From: Marsupella aquatica | Taxonomy: Eukaryota; Marchantiophyta | Direction: 5' to 3' | DNA length: 64,000 nucleotides | Assembly: GCA_973895155.1 (NCBI GenBank) | Contig: OZ316892.1 | Span: forward strand, 10,044,001 to 10,108,000 | In this document: positions 47,440 through 58,959 of the stretch, piece by piece | Position numbering within the stretch: the first letter of the stretch is position 1 | Layout of the letters: the number at the start of each line of letters is the position of its first letter | Position numbers and translations under genes: made by a program | Notes under the pieces: generated by a model | The model's database searches: none | What the model was told of the DNA's origin: nothing | What the model saw: only the letters and a program-made list of their open reading frames with translations

Positions 47440-47654
47440 CTTTTAAGTACATTGTCACTAAAGATATTTGAATTGACAATATTATCAGTGTTTTCTTGTA
47501 TCTATAAAAATATCATGGTTAAAGTATATAGTTCCCTTGGTTACCTTGGTAATCTTGTCATTCCATATACCAAAACGTGACATTTTTATAAAACCAAAAT
47601 AAACACTGGTAGTATTGTCAATAAGAATATTTCTAGTGGTAAAGTACTTAAAAG
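47440..47654. mobile_element. Foldback MITE, about 215 bp
   Basis: Long inverted ends of about 80 bp. The left reads cttttaagtacattgtcact; the reverse of the right reads cttttaagtactttaccact; both continue with ttgacaata and tataaaaat blocks. No target duplication defined. A related half-element lies at 59387-59475. Confidence 0.75.
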
Positions 47655-49679
47655 CTCTTGTTTTAATTTCATGCAGAGTCCCATGCAGAGTGGAGAGTCC
47701 ATTGCTCAATTCAAGTTCCATCATGTAGCTTCATTTTCAATGGGATAGATCAAGAGTTTGTCTGGAAGGTAAGTTACTGTAGCTCGTTCAATTCTGTGAG
47801 GCTTGCTGCATTGCTGTTATTTTAGATCAACACTTTTGCTGGTACGGTAGGATTTTATGATTTCAAAAGTACTGTCCCCCATTTGAATTGACAGACTAGT
47901 TGTCACGTCCGACGACACGACAACTTGTCATTTGTCGGCTCCAAAAGGGGTCATTTGTCGCATATTCCCTGATATTCCCCGGCCAGCTCCAAACTTTCCA
48001 GACCCTCTCCCGGCCCGGTCCCAAACTGTTTCCCAACCCCCTCCCGGCCCGGTCCTGAACTCTCCCAAACTCTCCCGACCCGGTCTCGGACTTCCCCGGT
48101 TTAGCGAGCCGGCTCCCGAATTTGGGATCGGGGCAGGGTCAGGGGGCGCCAGCGACAGGCCAGGGTTGGGCCAGGACAGGTCGGAGCTGGGACGACCAGG
48201 TGTGACAAATGTCACTTGTCAGGGTCCAGACCCCTTATTTGCAGGGCAAGTCCAAACCGGGGTACTGTTGTTTGGCACTACGGCTATAGACCCTAAGTAG
48301 TCCAATGGAAGGTATGCAGTCCAAGCATGCTCGTCTTCTCTACTCCAATCCTAAACTATAATACAAGGCTGCGCCAATTTTTTGCGTGGTCATCATTCAA
48401 ATATGGCGGCCCATTTTGAGTGGGAACAAAGCAAAGAACTACCAACTCCCGTTTGAGTTCCCTCCCCGGCCCAACTCCCTCCCTCGGTCGTGACTGCCAC
48501 CGCACATCGCGACTTGCCTCGCGTCTCCCTCCCTCTCTCCCTCGGTCGTCTCCCTCCCTCGGCCGCCCGACTCCCTCTCCTCCCTCTCCTCCCATGCCAT
48601 GACAGCCAGCCCTACCACGGCCACCCTTGCCACAGCCACCCTGCCACAGAACCCTGCCACGGCCACCCTGCCGCACCCGACTCGCTCCCTCCTTGCTGCC
48701 ACGACCAGCCCTGACGACCCTCTCCTCGGGTCCCCTGCCTCACGACCCTCCTCTTAAGTACTCCTCCTCACTTGCCTCCCTGCAAACCTCTCTTGCTCGC
48801 AACCCTCTCCTCGCAACCCTTGCTTTGCGACCCCCTTCCAACTTGCCTCCCTCGTCTTGCTCGCCAACCCCTTCTCGGGACTGCCTCCTCTTACTACTCA
48901 CAACCCCCTCCTGCCTACGACTCCCCTCCACCTCTGCAACTCCCCTCCGTGCCTGGACTGAAGGCCTGCTGGCTGACGTGCAGCCACGCCTTGACTTGAC
49001 TTTCCCCTCACTTGGACTGACTTGCACCCGTGACAGGGAGACTACTTGCCTCACTCGGCTCACCACTCGCCTCGTGAGCTGCGCTCAACTTCTCCCTCCC
49101 TCCCTCCGTGCCAGAACTTGCCCTTACTCTGCCATTTTGTAACTTGGGCACCCCACTCCTCCTCAACTCGCTGCTCCGCGCCTGGGCCCAACTAACTCAC
49201 AGCTGTTGAATTGTGGCCTTTGAGTTGCCCTCGCCACCGGAGCCACACCGCCCCGACTTGCCTGGACCATGGACTGACGAGCCCCGTGGCCATTCCTCCC
49301 CGCCAAATCATCATCCTCAACTCCCAGGGTGCTTGCTCGAAACCAGTTGGGTCCAGGCGATTGAAGTCCCACCGGCCGGGCCACTCTGGGGTGTTTGGTC
49401 CAGGCGCACTCAACAACAACCAGTTTCAGGCCAGTTGTACTCGCCCCTAAGTGAACTCCTGTCCTTGCTTCCAATGGTTCAAACTCCCTGCCGAGCCCGC
49501 GGCCCTACCGTGATCACTTGCCACCCGTATTAAACCTAAAAAATGCATGGGTTGGGGGCCAAAAATATCAGGACCAAACTTGTTCCGGGGTGGAAATCCC
49601 CAGAAGCATATATGAGGGGACCACCTCCTCTCAAACATCCAAGTTGGAAAGTGTTGCAAACCACACCACCACCCTAAGG
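47655..49679. other. GC-rich low-complexity stretch, no gene
   Basis: At 47960-48200 and especially 48440-49130 the plus strand is pyrimidine-rich (ctccctccctcgg-type) and carries frames of up to 171 codons on all phases. The predicted proteins are Pro/Ser/Leu/Thr-rich without domains. A decayed simple-sequence region is the simplest reading. Confidence 0.5.
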
Positions 49680-49923
49680 CTCGGGGGGGTCACTATATGA
49701 AGGGTCATACATCACGTGCGACGGTTTGGGTCATTTATGACCCCCCTAAGTCACTTTCTAGAAAGTTGTACGGCACCAATCATGTGATGACACGTATGCA
49801 TTTTGCAATTAAACAACCCTATATTTCCATAGAAGGCTTAATAAGTCTTCCGCCAAAACCATTTAAATGGCCCTATACTTCGTCGCACATGATATGCCAC
49901 TTCCATGGAAGTGACCCCCCGAG
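49680..49923 (+). mobile_element. hAT-like MITE (family A variant, 244 bp)
   Basis: CTCGGGGGGGTCAC to GTGACCCCCCGAG with perfect 8 bp duplication ccctaagg (49672-49679, 49924-49931). Keeps the family ends and cttcgtcgcacatgatatgcc but a different interior, so it is a subfamily. Confidence 0.9.
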
Positions 49924-50990
49924 CCCTAAGGGGGCGTGGCATTGGTGAATAAGGAGCCGAGTAAGCTTGGATGAGGTACCAATGTGGTTGGGGGATGCAA
50001 GAAGGCATGTTGAAAAGTTGGCCAAGCCGTGTCATTGCCCCAAGGGCCCTGGGCCCTCACTCCGTGTAAAAGAAGTGGACCCCCTGCAATCGGGCCCTTC
50101 TCCTGTTTACCCCCGATTTATCCCTTTTTATTTCCATTTTACTATTAAAAGTTCCCTTATTACCGGTAATAATTATAATTATTAGTTCAAAATGAATAAA
50201 AATTACCCTTCGAGCGTTCGCACGTCCTCCATGTATTAGTTAAGACTGAGGGCCCAGGGCCCAAGGGGTGGCATTGGGGTGGCCAAAGCCAAGTAAGCGG
50301 CCATGGCAACTTTAAATTAGACACTTAAAGTAACCAAAACTTTGGGAGTTACCAATGGGGTTGGGAGATGAAAGGGGTAGGAAAAAGGCCCATTGAAAAG
50401 TCTGCCAAGCCGTGCCGTTGCCCCAAGGGGTCCTCAACATTGGGGCGGCCAAAGCCAAGTAAGCGGCCGCGGCAACTTTAAGTTAGACACTTAAAGTAAC
50501 CAAAAATCTGGGGTTACCAATGGGCTTGGGGGATGCAAGGGGTAGGAAAAAGGCCCATTGAAAATTAGGCCAAGCCATGCCATTGCCCCAAGGGGTCTCT
50601 GCATTGGGGCGGCCAAAGCCAAGTAAGCGGCTGCGGGGACTTTAAGTTAGACACTTAATGTAACCAAAAATCTGGGGTTACCAATGGGGTTGGGGGATGC
50701 AAGGGTAGGAGAAAGGCCCATTAAAAAGTTGGCCAAGCTGTGCCATTGCCCCAAGGGGTCTTGGCATTCAGGCGGCCAAAGCCAAGTAAGTGGCTGTGGT
50801 GACTTTAAGTTAACAAGCTTAAAGTCACCAAAACTTTGGGGTTACCAACGGGGCCGGGTCCTGGATGCAAGGAATGACAAAATGTTTTGTTGAATAGTTG
50901 GCCAAGCCGTGCCGTTGCCCCAAGGGGTCTCGGCATTGGGGCGGCCAAAACCAAGTAAGAAAACATGGGTCCCGACATGGGTTAACTTAG
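49924..50990. repeat. Tandem array, about 6 x 165 bp, interrupted by a MITE
   Basis: Units contain cattggggcggccaaagcc, aagtaagcgg, taagttagacacttaaagt, gttaccaatggggttggggg and ccaagccgtgccattgcccc. Unit starts lie near 50271, 50437, 50601, 50763 and 50933, with a partial, more diverged unit before 50047. A family B MITE is inserted at 50047-50259. Confidence 0.88.
50047..50259 (+). mobile_element. hAT-like MITE (family B), intact
   Basis: 213 bp with perfect 13 bp inverted ends CCCTGGGCCCTCA and a perfect 8 bp duplication cccaaggg (50039-50046, 50260-50267). Inserted in the 165 bp array: removing it and one duplication restores the ccccaagggg of neighbouring units. Confidence 0.92.
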
Positions 50991-51318
50991 GGGCAAGAGG
51001 CACAACTCCTGGAAGCAGGAGGAACGTTGCCAAGGTTGGGTGGGTTGGTGGGATGAAGGGGCCCTTATAGGATGTATCCTTGATGGATATTGGGCTCCGT
51101 CTAATATCCCATGTCTCTGACTTGCGATGGTGTCCTCTGACAACCAATGTTCAACTTACTTAGGGTCTGTGAAGCTTGGAAGTGGGCATGTAAATTTTAA
51201 TGACTCGTAAATTTCAATGACTAACAATACATGTGCGTTGGATGCAGAAAACGGACTATAGGCGGGAGTACATATGGAGTAATTAGGGATTTCTTTTGTT
51301 GAAGGTGTTGCTGCCAAC
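50991..51318. other. Spacer before the Helitron remnant
   Basis: No element ends or gene seen. It may contain 5' sequence of the Helitron, whose border (5' TC) cannot be placed. Confidence 0.4.
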
Positions 51319-52936
51319 ATGCCTCCTCCCGACCAGGTATTGGCGGCTTGGCGTGAGAGGTATGCCAAAAACAAAAACACCATTTATGAAAAGCGTCGAG
51401 AGAGGCGAACGCAGCGTCGGCAACAACAAAATGGGGTTCTTGGAAATAATGGAGGGGCTTTGGGGGCTCCAACTGATGGGGTTCAGACAGAAGCGAGCGC
51501 TCTGAAACCAACTTGGTTGCGCGTGTCAACAGTGGGAGACAACTTCGTCATCAGGCTCGGGGCCAAGGGCAAGCATTGGAAAGACCCCATGCCATGTCCA
51601 ATAGCTATGTTGGTGATCCGAGCACATTGGTCCGCCAACCCATGGTCCCTGTGACCCACATGTATTCGATGAAGGATGGCTCATTCAAGGTGCTTTGGAT
51701 GAAAGTGGGATTCACCATCCTCCATTGGAGTTAGCCTCCAACACGTCCTATGAGGCAGCATCACATGTTCAGCCAAAACCTTGCCTCTAATGAGGAGTGG
51801 CTTGCCAATGGGGTGTTGGATGATGGGGGATTGATCGTCCTTTGGAGGAACCGATGCACGCTCACACTCAAGCTCATTTGTTTGACGAGGAGTGGCTAAT
51901 CAATGGGGCAGTGGATGGTGGGTTTGATCAACATGCGGTGGGGGAATTATATGACGCTGAGGAAGATTATGTCAACGCTGGGAATGGTGAATTTGAAACT
52001 TTTGTCGAGGGCACCTTGGAGTTGTCAAGTGGAGAAAGGGAACCGGATGTAGTGCCCAATGTTACATTTGAAGTCCAGGAGAGTTTGGCAGCTGCACCAG
52101 TCACACCTACGTTGTGGAGCAACGAGGAAATAGCGCAACAAAGATGGAGGGCACAACTAATCAGATGTCTTCCCAAGGCTCGAAGGCCGTGGAACCTCAC
52201 TTGGCCCGACATTGTTTGCAATGGGGCGTATGGACGTGGTTTGCCGCATATGTGGGGCACTTCATTGGCTTGAGGAATGCAAAAAGGCTCGGGGGTCTCA
52301 CTATATGGGGACCTCCCCATCACTTGCGATGTTTTTCCTTGGAATCACCTGCGATGTTTTTAGGCCTCGGACCCCTAAAATGTAAGAATTGTTTTTTATT
52401 TTTAACCCCTATAAAGTTGGAATATTCCAAAAATTGGATTAAAAAGACCATAATATTCTGATAAGTCTCAAAATTGGATTTAAAAGACTCTATTGTTCTT
52501 CTGCAAAAATTCTTAAGTCTTCCTTTAGAACCAATAAAATGACCCTATCCTTCATCGCACGTGATATGCCATTTTTGTGGAAGTGAAACCCCTGAACAAA
52601 AAGGGCATCAAAAACCATCCCCTTTTTAGTGTCTGTTGTGCAAATGGCAAGGTGAAATTGCCTCCTTTTGGTGCCCCACCGGAGCCTCTGCAAAGCTTGC
52701 TTACAAGGCAAGACAATGTTGGGAAGAATTTTTGTGACAACATAAGAGGTTATAACAATGCCTTGGCGTTTACCTCCATTGGTGCAAACGTGGATGAGTG
52801 CAATAATAGTCAAATACCATATTCCTTTCGTATCCAAGGATCATTGTACCATCTTGCGGGGGGGCCTACAGAAGAAGGACCCAAATTCGCTCAATTGTAC
52901 ATTTATGACACCGTCAATAAAGTGGGGAATAGGTAT
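51319..52936 (+). pseudogene. Helitron Rep/helicase remnant, interrupted by a MITE
   Basis: N-terminal part of the Rep/helicase protein of an autonomous Helitron, the rolling-circle DNA transposon. A basic N-terminus, ERYAKNKNTIYEKRRERR, starts near 51346 and is followed by three diverged copies of a FDEEWLxxGxxDDGG motif (about 51668, 51785, 51880). A Cys-rich motif CRICGALHWLEECKK (52242-52286) matches the zinc-finger-like CxxCxAxHW of plant Helitron proteins. After the MITE, KNHPLFSVCCANGKVKLPPF, NIRGYNNALAFTSIGA and FRIQGSLYHLAGG, ending AQLYIYDTVNKVGNRY near 52936, match the Helitron helicase-like N-terminal domain. Excising the MITE with one 8 bp duplication (52288-52604) joins both halves in frame. 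Upstream the frame shifts at least twice, and no HUH nickase or SF1 helicase motifs remain downstream, so it is dead. Helitron borders were not identified. Confidence 0.88.
52288..52596 (+). mobile_element. hAT-like MITE (family A) in a Helitron gene
   Basis: 309 bp, CTCGGGGGTCTCAC to GTGAAACCCCTGAA. Perfect 8 bp duplication caaaaagg (52280-52287 and 52597-52604). A partial internal duplication cttgcgatgttttt / cctgcgatgttttt near 52325-52358 makes it slightly longer than its relatives. Confidence 0.92.
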
Positions 52937-53029
52937 ATTCTGCAATCCTATAACCACTTGCTCTTTTATTTTGCTCAACTATATTTTCATATATTTCTAA
53001 CTTGAGTGGTTTTAATTGCTTTTGATGCA

Positions 53030-53180
53030 GGCTCAACTGACATCTTTTCTCTCCACCATCTCTTGGGCGACACGACATCTTTTCTTTCCATGATCTCTTG
53101 GTTGATACAACATTCTTTTTCTCAACGATATCTTGATCGATATGACATTTTTTTTCTCAACGACATCTTGGCCAACACAA
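53030..53180. repeat. GATGTC minisatellite, locus 4 (reverse)
   Basis: Repeats of gacatcttttctctccaccatctcttggg type, the reverse complement of the other loci (core gacatctttt). It follows the Helitron remnant by under 100 bases. Confidence 0.75.
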
Positions 53181-53184
53181 CTTC

Positions 53185-54557
53185 TTTTGTGCAACAAAGA
53201 GATATTGAGCTAGTTTCCAATAAAACTAGGTTTATGCATCTTATATACCTATTGCAGCTGATTGAAGACAAGCACACCGTAGGCGCAGAGACCAAGGAGA
53301 ACAACCAACAAGTACAAAAATAATGCAGGGTCAATCGACACAATATATAGCAGAGTGAGCGTGTGACAATGTGACCTACCTCGGAATGAAGCAATGAGCT
53401 CTAAGATTTGTTGAAAACAACTGGACTAGCAACTCCATTTTGTGGGGAGTTCGTTCGAGCATGGTGTCACCTGTTCCAATGCATCTGCCCCAAATTTTAT
53501 TCTATTTTTCCAACTCTTTCGCTGCACCCATCCAAATCCCATGGCTGTACATCTTATCTGTTGCACCTGACTGAGGACCAAAACGACCATTTAGTCCATG
53601 AGGAATTCAGGACACACGTGGCACAGCTGGATTAAAGTGTGAGACTTACACATTTCCAACCTCAGTACCTCACAGAGACTGATCTCTGGAAGTGCTTGCT
53701 ACGCCTCGTTTCTTGGAGCTCACACACTTTTGCTCGTGATGCTCTTGCAGGTATTATTGTACACTTCTTATGTTCCTTAATCTGACAGAGTCGTACACTG
53801 TTCCTGTCTTCCCTAAGCGCTATTAAATTATAATTATATCAAACTGATCCCAAAAGCGAAAAGGGAACGATCCAATGAAGGTCCCAATAAAGGGGTTCAG
53901 AAAAACAGGAACAGACCCCAAGGCAACAGAACGAAAAGGGTCAATCCAGGGAAAAAGAGTAAAAAGGATGAGACCGCAATGACAAAAGACCTAATAAAGG
54001 GGGGAAAAGGGAGAGACCTCAGGAAGACCAAAGAGCCCCTCAGATTCTCAAACAACCTCTCAATAATTACTCTAGTAGCCCACACAAGAATAGAGAAGAA
54101 GAAAATACTACTGGGTGGAACTGACTGCTATTTGAATACATTCAAAGTATAAAAAGAAATTCCAAATAAAATGGATTTAGTTTTAAAGGTGTTGGGATCG
54201 AGTGGGAGGCCAACGTTTTGATTACTACGTCCGAGTTCATTTTTTATTCTTGTAAAATATACATAAATAAATTATATATCTTACAAATATGTAAATATCT
54301 GTCTTGCCCATACTAAATCCTCTATTTTTGTATAAGATACTAGAGCAGAGCCAATGCTTCTGCTCTACACGCTATGACTGGTGATAATAAATAATTTTGA
54401 GCCAAAGTGTTGACTGTCAAAAACGTGTGAGATGGCCTAGTAGTTGGACACTACAGAATGTTCACTCATAATTAGTATTATTAGAAATCCCTTATCCGTC
54501 TAGGAAGCTGCATAGCCATTATCATCTCAGCTCAAAATCATTCCAAATGATGTGAAA
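53185..54557. other. No gene recognised
   Basis: Short frames only. Purine-rich on the plus strand at 53840-54110. Confidence 0.45.
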
Positions 54558-54808
54558 GCTATACGGTTCACCTGAATTAGTTACTCTAATTCTGTTATGA
54601 CACTAATTTTGGTTACATGAGTGATTGTTACTTTGGACTCTAGAGTGTAAAACTAGTGGAGAAAAACAATCCACAAGAAAGCTACACGGTTCACCCTAGT
54701 TAGTGTTACTTACTCTAATTCTGTTATGACATTAATTTCGCGTACATCAGTTAGTGTTACTTTGGGCTCTAGAGTGTAAAACTAGTGCAGAAAAACAATC
54801 CACAAGAA
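54558..54808. repeat. Tandem duplication, 2 x about 125 bp
   Basis: Copies begin gctatacggttcacc (54558) and gctacacggttcacc (54681) and end agaaaaacaatccacaaga. They share ttactctaattctgttatga and ctctagagtgtaaaactagt. Confidence 0.88.
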
Positions 54809-54809
54809 T

Positions 54810-56172
54810 TATTGTTACTTTGAACTCAACATCACTTTCACCAAAATTAGTGTTAGTAGCACTAATTTGGTAGTAAGGTTCATTTTTGCATAGCACTAAT
54901 TATGGCGTAGGTCACTTGGGGGAGAACAGACAAACTCGCCACCTGAGAAAAACAGCCTCATAACCAGCCCTAGTAGTTCCTCCCAAGGCTTTTGGCGTTT
55001 TGGGAGGGATATGGGCTGACTTTCTATAACTGGATTTGGAAATAGTGATAAAGTATAGTGATAAAGTTGCTCCAGCCCAGAAATATGTTGAGCAATTATA
55101 TGCTATAACCAAGAGACTACTACAGCAGTTGGATTGTCAGACTTCAAATGAGGAATGGCATGATTGTGCATATTCATTGGTTGAGCTAGGAGGTTTTTGT
55201 CCACTACGAAAGAGAGGCATCCGCATCTCTGGTTCGGATTTTGATTTTCCACCCAATTTTCAACTGGTCCTTGCCCAGTGTTTCAATTGTGTTAGTGACC
55301 GCAAATGTTTTCTAGTCTTTGTTGGGTCACCTGAATCCAGGTGCGGAGCTTTTTGTTGCGGAGCTTTTTGTTGTTTTGTTTGACACTTGTGATATATCAG
55401 ATGAACTCAAGGTTTAGTTCTTTGGCAGCTAGGGTCATATATTTACTGTCTGCAACACAAGGGGGCTCTTTTTGTTCTTTGGCAAGGTGAAAGATTGGGT
55501 ATAAGATTGCCTTTTTTTTCTGGCAGGGTCATAAAACAGAGTCTTTGCTCTCTGGCAGTGTGTATATAAGATGGTGAGCAGTGCATCACATAGCGAACAG
55601 TATACATTTATAATTCTCTGACTCCCTATTAAATGACTTCTCTTTGTACAATCCTAATCTTCTGAACCCCCTAACAATGACTCCTCTATGGCTGTCTTGC
55701 CTCCATCGTGGGAAGCTTCTCCCCAACGTGAGTCATGAGTTAGACTCAATAAAACAGGAGTAATTTGCTTGGGACTCGAGGGCCACACAAAACACATTGA
55801 GTCAGGGTTCCCGTCACCCCAAACTGAAAGATTTTAGTACAAGCCCAGTCCTGATGCACATCTTACAACAAGCCCAACCACTGATGCAACGCATTATTGG
55901 GGTGTGGGGTTTGTCTCTGGACCTTTCGTTTTGAGCCTTTTTTAATAAATTGGTATTGTAAGTACTCGTACAATCAAAGTGTCCTGGATGACCTGTAGTA
56001 AGTATTTTATTTATCTCACATATAATAATATTGGGTGTAAAAGAACGTGTGTTCTTTTCGTAACAAGAATAACACCGCGCGAGTTATTTACAATTCAAAA
56101 TAGCATCTACAAATAGTAATATTTTAAAAACCATACAGAATAACAGTTGTACACAAGGAGGGTCTTATGTAT
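54810..56172. other. No gene confidently recognised
   Basis: The 115-codon frame at 55036-55383 looks protein-like (balanced composition, Cys pairs, LEHDCAYS-type mixture) but matches nothing I know, and has no neighbours to define it. Remainder AT-rich. Confidence 0.4.
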
Positions 56173-56322
56173 AGGGTAATGCAGGTCTGGGTGTAGGGTT
56201 ACTAGGCTGTAACCCTGCCTCCGGAATATGAAAAGAAACTGACCAGCGGCAGCAGGGAAGCTTCTTTGAATATTCTGGGAGCAGGTTACAGCCTATAACC
56301 CCAGCCCTGTCCTGCATTAGGG
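56173..56322. mobile_element. Small foldback MITE, about 150 bp
   Basis: Arms of about 55 bp: taatgcaggtctgggtgtag and aggctgtaaccctgcctcc at the left face their complements (ggttacagcctataacccc, cctgcatta) at the right, with about 35 bases between. No clear target duplication. Confidence 0.7.
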
Positions 56323-56509
56323 TACGTAACTCTGCCCGGGAAGAGGTTACAGGCTCAACTTGCTCAACTTTTCAGGACACTAGATTATTATGATTATAGC
56401 AGGCCCTGTAAAAATGGTTACACACTGGTAACCTCTTCTCCTGACAGGATTTACGATAAAAGATTTACGATAAAAAAATGAATGGGAGGGCGGTGAACAC
56501 CAGAGAAAA

Positions 56510-57085
56510 TATGCAGTGGCTGTTATCGGGCCAGGACCCTTTACTTTATGGTGGCAGCCTTGGTATAAAAACATTGATTCAGTAGCTTGAACTGACATCA
56601 TTCTCATCGGAGCGAGGTGATTCTATCGATTTGGGCAACCCATCATTTCCATTGTCTACGTTGTATCTCTCCGCCAGCATTTAGAGAGTCTGGATGACAT
56701 CCTTGCCCGACGGGTGTCGCCAAATGGTATCTCTGTCCCGAGAGCCGGAAGTCAGCTTTCAATAGATATACACCCAATGAGCACAGCTGAAGGAACAAAA
56801 GGCACTTCGGGGGCAGTGCAGGGTCTTGTACTGCTGTTATAGTGGCAGCCTAAGTTTTTAAACAATTCATGCAACAGGTTCATAAACCCCTAGATTGATA
56901 CCTCGTCAGAGTGAAATGATTCTATTGATTTGAGCACTCAATGACTTCCATTGTCTGTCTACGTAAATTAATCTCTCTGCCAGCATTTCAGAGGGTCCTT
57001 GCGCCACCGGGTGTCGGCAAATGGCATCGCTTTACCAGAAGCCGGAACTCAGCTTTCTATAATACACCCAACGACCACACAATCT
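56510..57085. repeat. Diverged tandem duplication, 2 x about 290 bp
   Basis: Copies share in order a gctgttat...gtggcagcct block, tgattctat.gattt, a ttccattgtct-acgt block, tctct.cgccagcattt, cgggtgtcg.caaatgg and a gccggaa.tcagcttt block. The copies start near 56520 and 56830. Confidence 0.75.
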
Positions 57086-57089
57086 CTAC

Positions 57090-58480
57090 ATCAGCACAAA
57101 GTGGCTGGGCGATGACGTCGGTATCTCACCAGGTGCCGTAAAAATTATGGTACATACAGTAAGTGTTTGAGAGTGTGTTACACATGGCTGGAGAATCCAT
57201 TTCCAGCCACTCCCGACAGTATCAAGAATGATGAATCACGAACACCAGTCGATTCAGCTCATCCTATTATTCCATCCACCAGTCCTTCCCTGGGCAGTCT
57301 ACACTCTCCCTAAGTGCACACTCTCATTTAAACAGAGTTTTGCATTATAAAGTAAGTTCAACGTCAGTGATGTTGTCGTTATAAAAAAAAGCTATAGCTG
57401 ACCCGGTATGAGGTGAGGATGCTAGCATTTGGGGTGTTCTTTGGCGGATGGCACCTGGACCTGATCTCCAGCATTTGTGACAAGTGACGATTGCTTTGAT
57501 TTGTAGATGAGGGTTTGAGACTTTGAGGTCTACATTACTTTGAGACCACTTGTGGAGTGGGCTGGGGTATTCACTACTCAGGCTGGGGTTTTCGGTGTGC
57601 CCGGGCCTCGCCTTGCTATTCCGTTGTTGGCTTCCCTTGCCCTTTTTCATCCTATGAATGCTGTTATGCTTCTGGTGGCCTGCAATTTTCCCCATCCACG
57701 GGTTTTGCTCGGATTACAATTGAAATTAAAAAAGTAAAAAAGAAGAAACGTGAAGATTGACAAGGAAAGTCTTTAGAACAGAAATTGGAAGATTGACGCC
57801 ATCCACACTCAAGTTGGTGACAGTGGCCGGGCCACTACTCCATTGACCTGCCCGGCCTGTCTGTTCAGGCACGCAGGAGGGACCTTATTGGGGGCCTAAA
57901 ACCCAAGTTTAACTTTTCGGTGGGCCTGTGGGGATAACAAAATAGCCTTAGCTAGCCCCATCTCTTGCTAAGGTCTCTGCTGACCGGCCTTCCCGGCTAT
58001 GAGTGCAGATACTCTTTAAGTGTGACATTGACGATCTTGCACTTACTGAAATCTGCATCTCGTTAAACTGTAAAATATTTGCATGTGCTCTATATATCGC
58101 TGAAGTGAACAATAGCATCTACAGTTGCCCATAAATGTTCGGGTAGTAAGAACTGTTACATTTTGTCATCTAGCGGAGACCTTGAAACACTTATTGAATG
58201 GACCAAGAATTGCAAATTGTTTGGTAAAACAAAGAGAAAACTGCCGGTCTTGCTTGTTGCTACAAAACGCTTTGTGCACTTATGGAGGTTGCTCAGCACT
58301 GTAGAGAACATTTTGAGTTTCGAGCCCTTCCTCATGATAATGTTTAGTCGGCTCGTCATGTTTAGTCGGCTCGTTTGACTACGATTTGATCATTGCTTGA
58401 ACCTTTTTATTAATCATTCTATTCTATCATTGCTCCCTATCGGCAGTCTTTCCACACGTCTATCCTTCCCCTTTGTGTGG
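57090..58480. other. No gene recognised
   Basis: Unassigned, with a small doubled gtcggctcg word near 58346-58375. Confidence 0.45.
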
Positions 58481-58950
58481 TTGCGTTACAAGTTGTCTGT
58501 GTATTGTGGACGGCTGGTATTCGATTCAGTGTGTGAGCTTCGTTTTTGGCACGGGCTAGAATCGTCATCTGACAAAATCACTCTGGAACCTAGGAAAAAG
58601 CACCCTTCCCATTTGAGTGATTGCGTAGCAACTTCTATGTGGATTGTGGACGGCTCATATTCATTCAGTCGGTGTGCTTCTTTTTTGGCACAGGCAAGAA
58701 TCATCGCCTGACAAATTACTTGTTTAGTTGCCCCTTATGGGCTCAGCTTTCTCCCTGGTCCCGGCCCCACCGATTTCTGCACGCTGACCTCCGGTCCCTT
58801 GGGTTGGTGCCCTTTGTGGGCCCCCCTTTTTTGTATGTTGGCTATTTGAATGGAATTCATTTAGTTCTTTCGAGGCGTCATTTAGTTCTTTCGAGGCAAA
58901 AAAAAAAAGAATCATCCCCTGACAAAAATTACTCCAGAACCTAAGAAACT
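58481..58950. repeat. Tandem repeat with an insertion
   Basis: Units at 58481-58620 and 58621-58720 share attgtggacggct, ggtattcgattcagt-like, ttttttggcac.gg and agaatc.tc.cctgacaaa blocks. A 180 bp unrelated stretch (58721-58903, ending in a doubled cgaggc.tcatttagttctttcgaggc and an A run) precedes a third partial unit at 58905-58950. Confidence 0.7.
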
Positions 58951-58959
58951 GCTCCAGGC

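Noticed and set aside
47932-48300. 122-codon Pro-rich frame, antisense to another Gly/Pro-rich frame
   Set aside because: Repeated tcccggcccggtcc phrases explain it; no homology recognised.
48627-49142. 171-codon frame, the second longest in the window
   Set aside because: Low-complexity pyrimidine-rich DNA gives long frames in all phases; the protein is Pro/Leu/Ser/Thr simple sequence.
52577-52837. Frames crossing the MITE/Helitron junction on both strands
   Set aside because: Start codons lie inside the MITE; the real homology begins after the right duplication and is explained by the Helitron remnant.
55036-55383. 115-codon frame with balanced composition
   Set aside because: Looks more protein-like than most, but I recognise no family, splice context or neighbour; reported only within the unassigned stretch.
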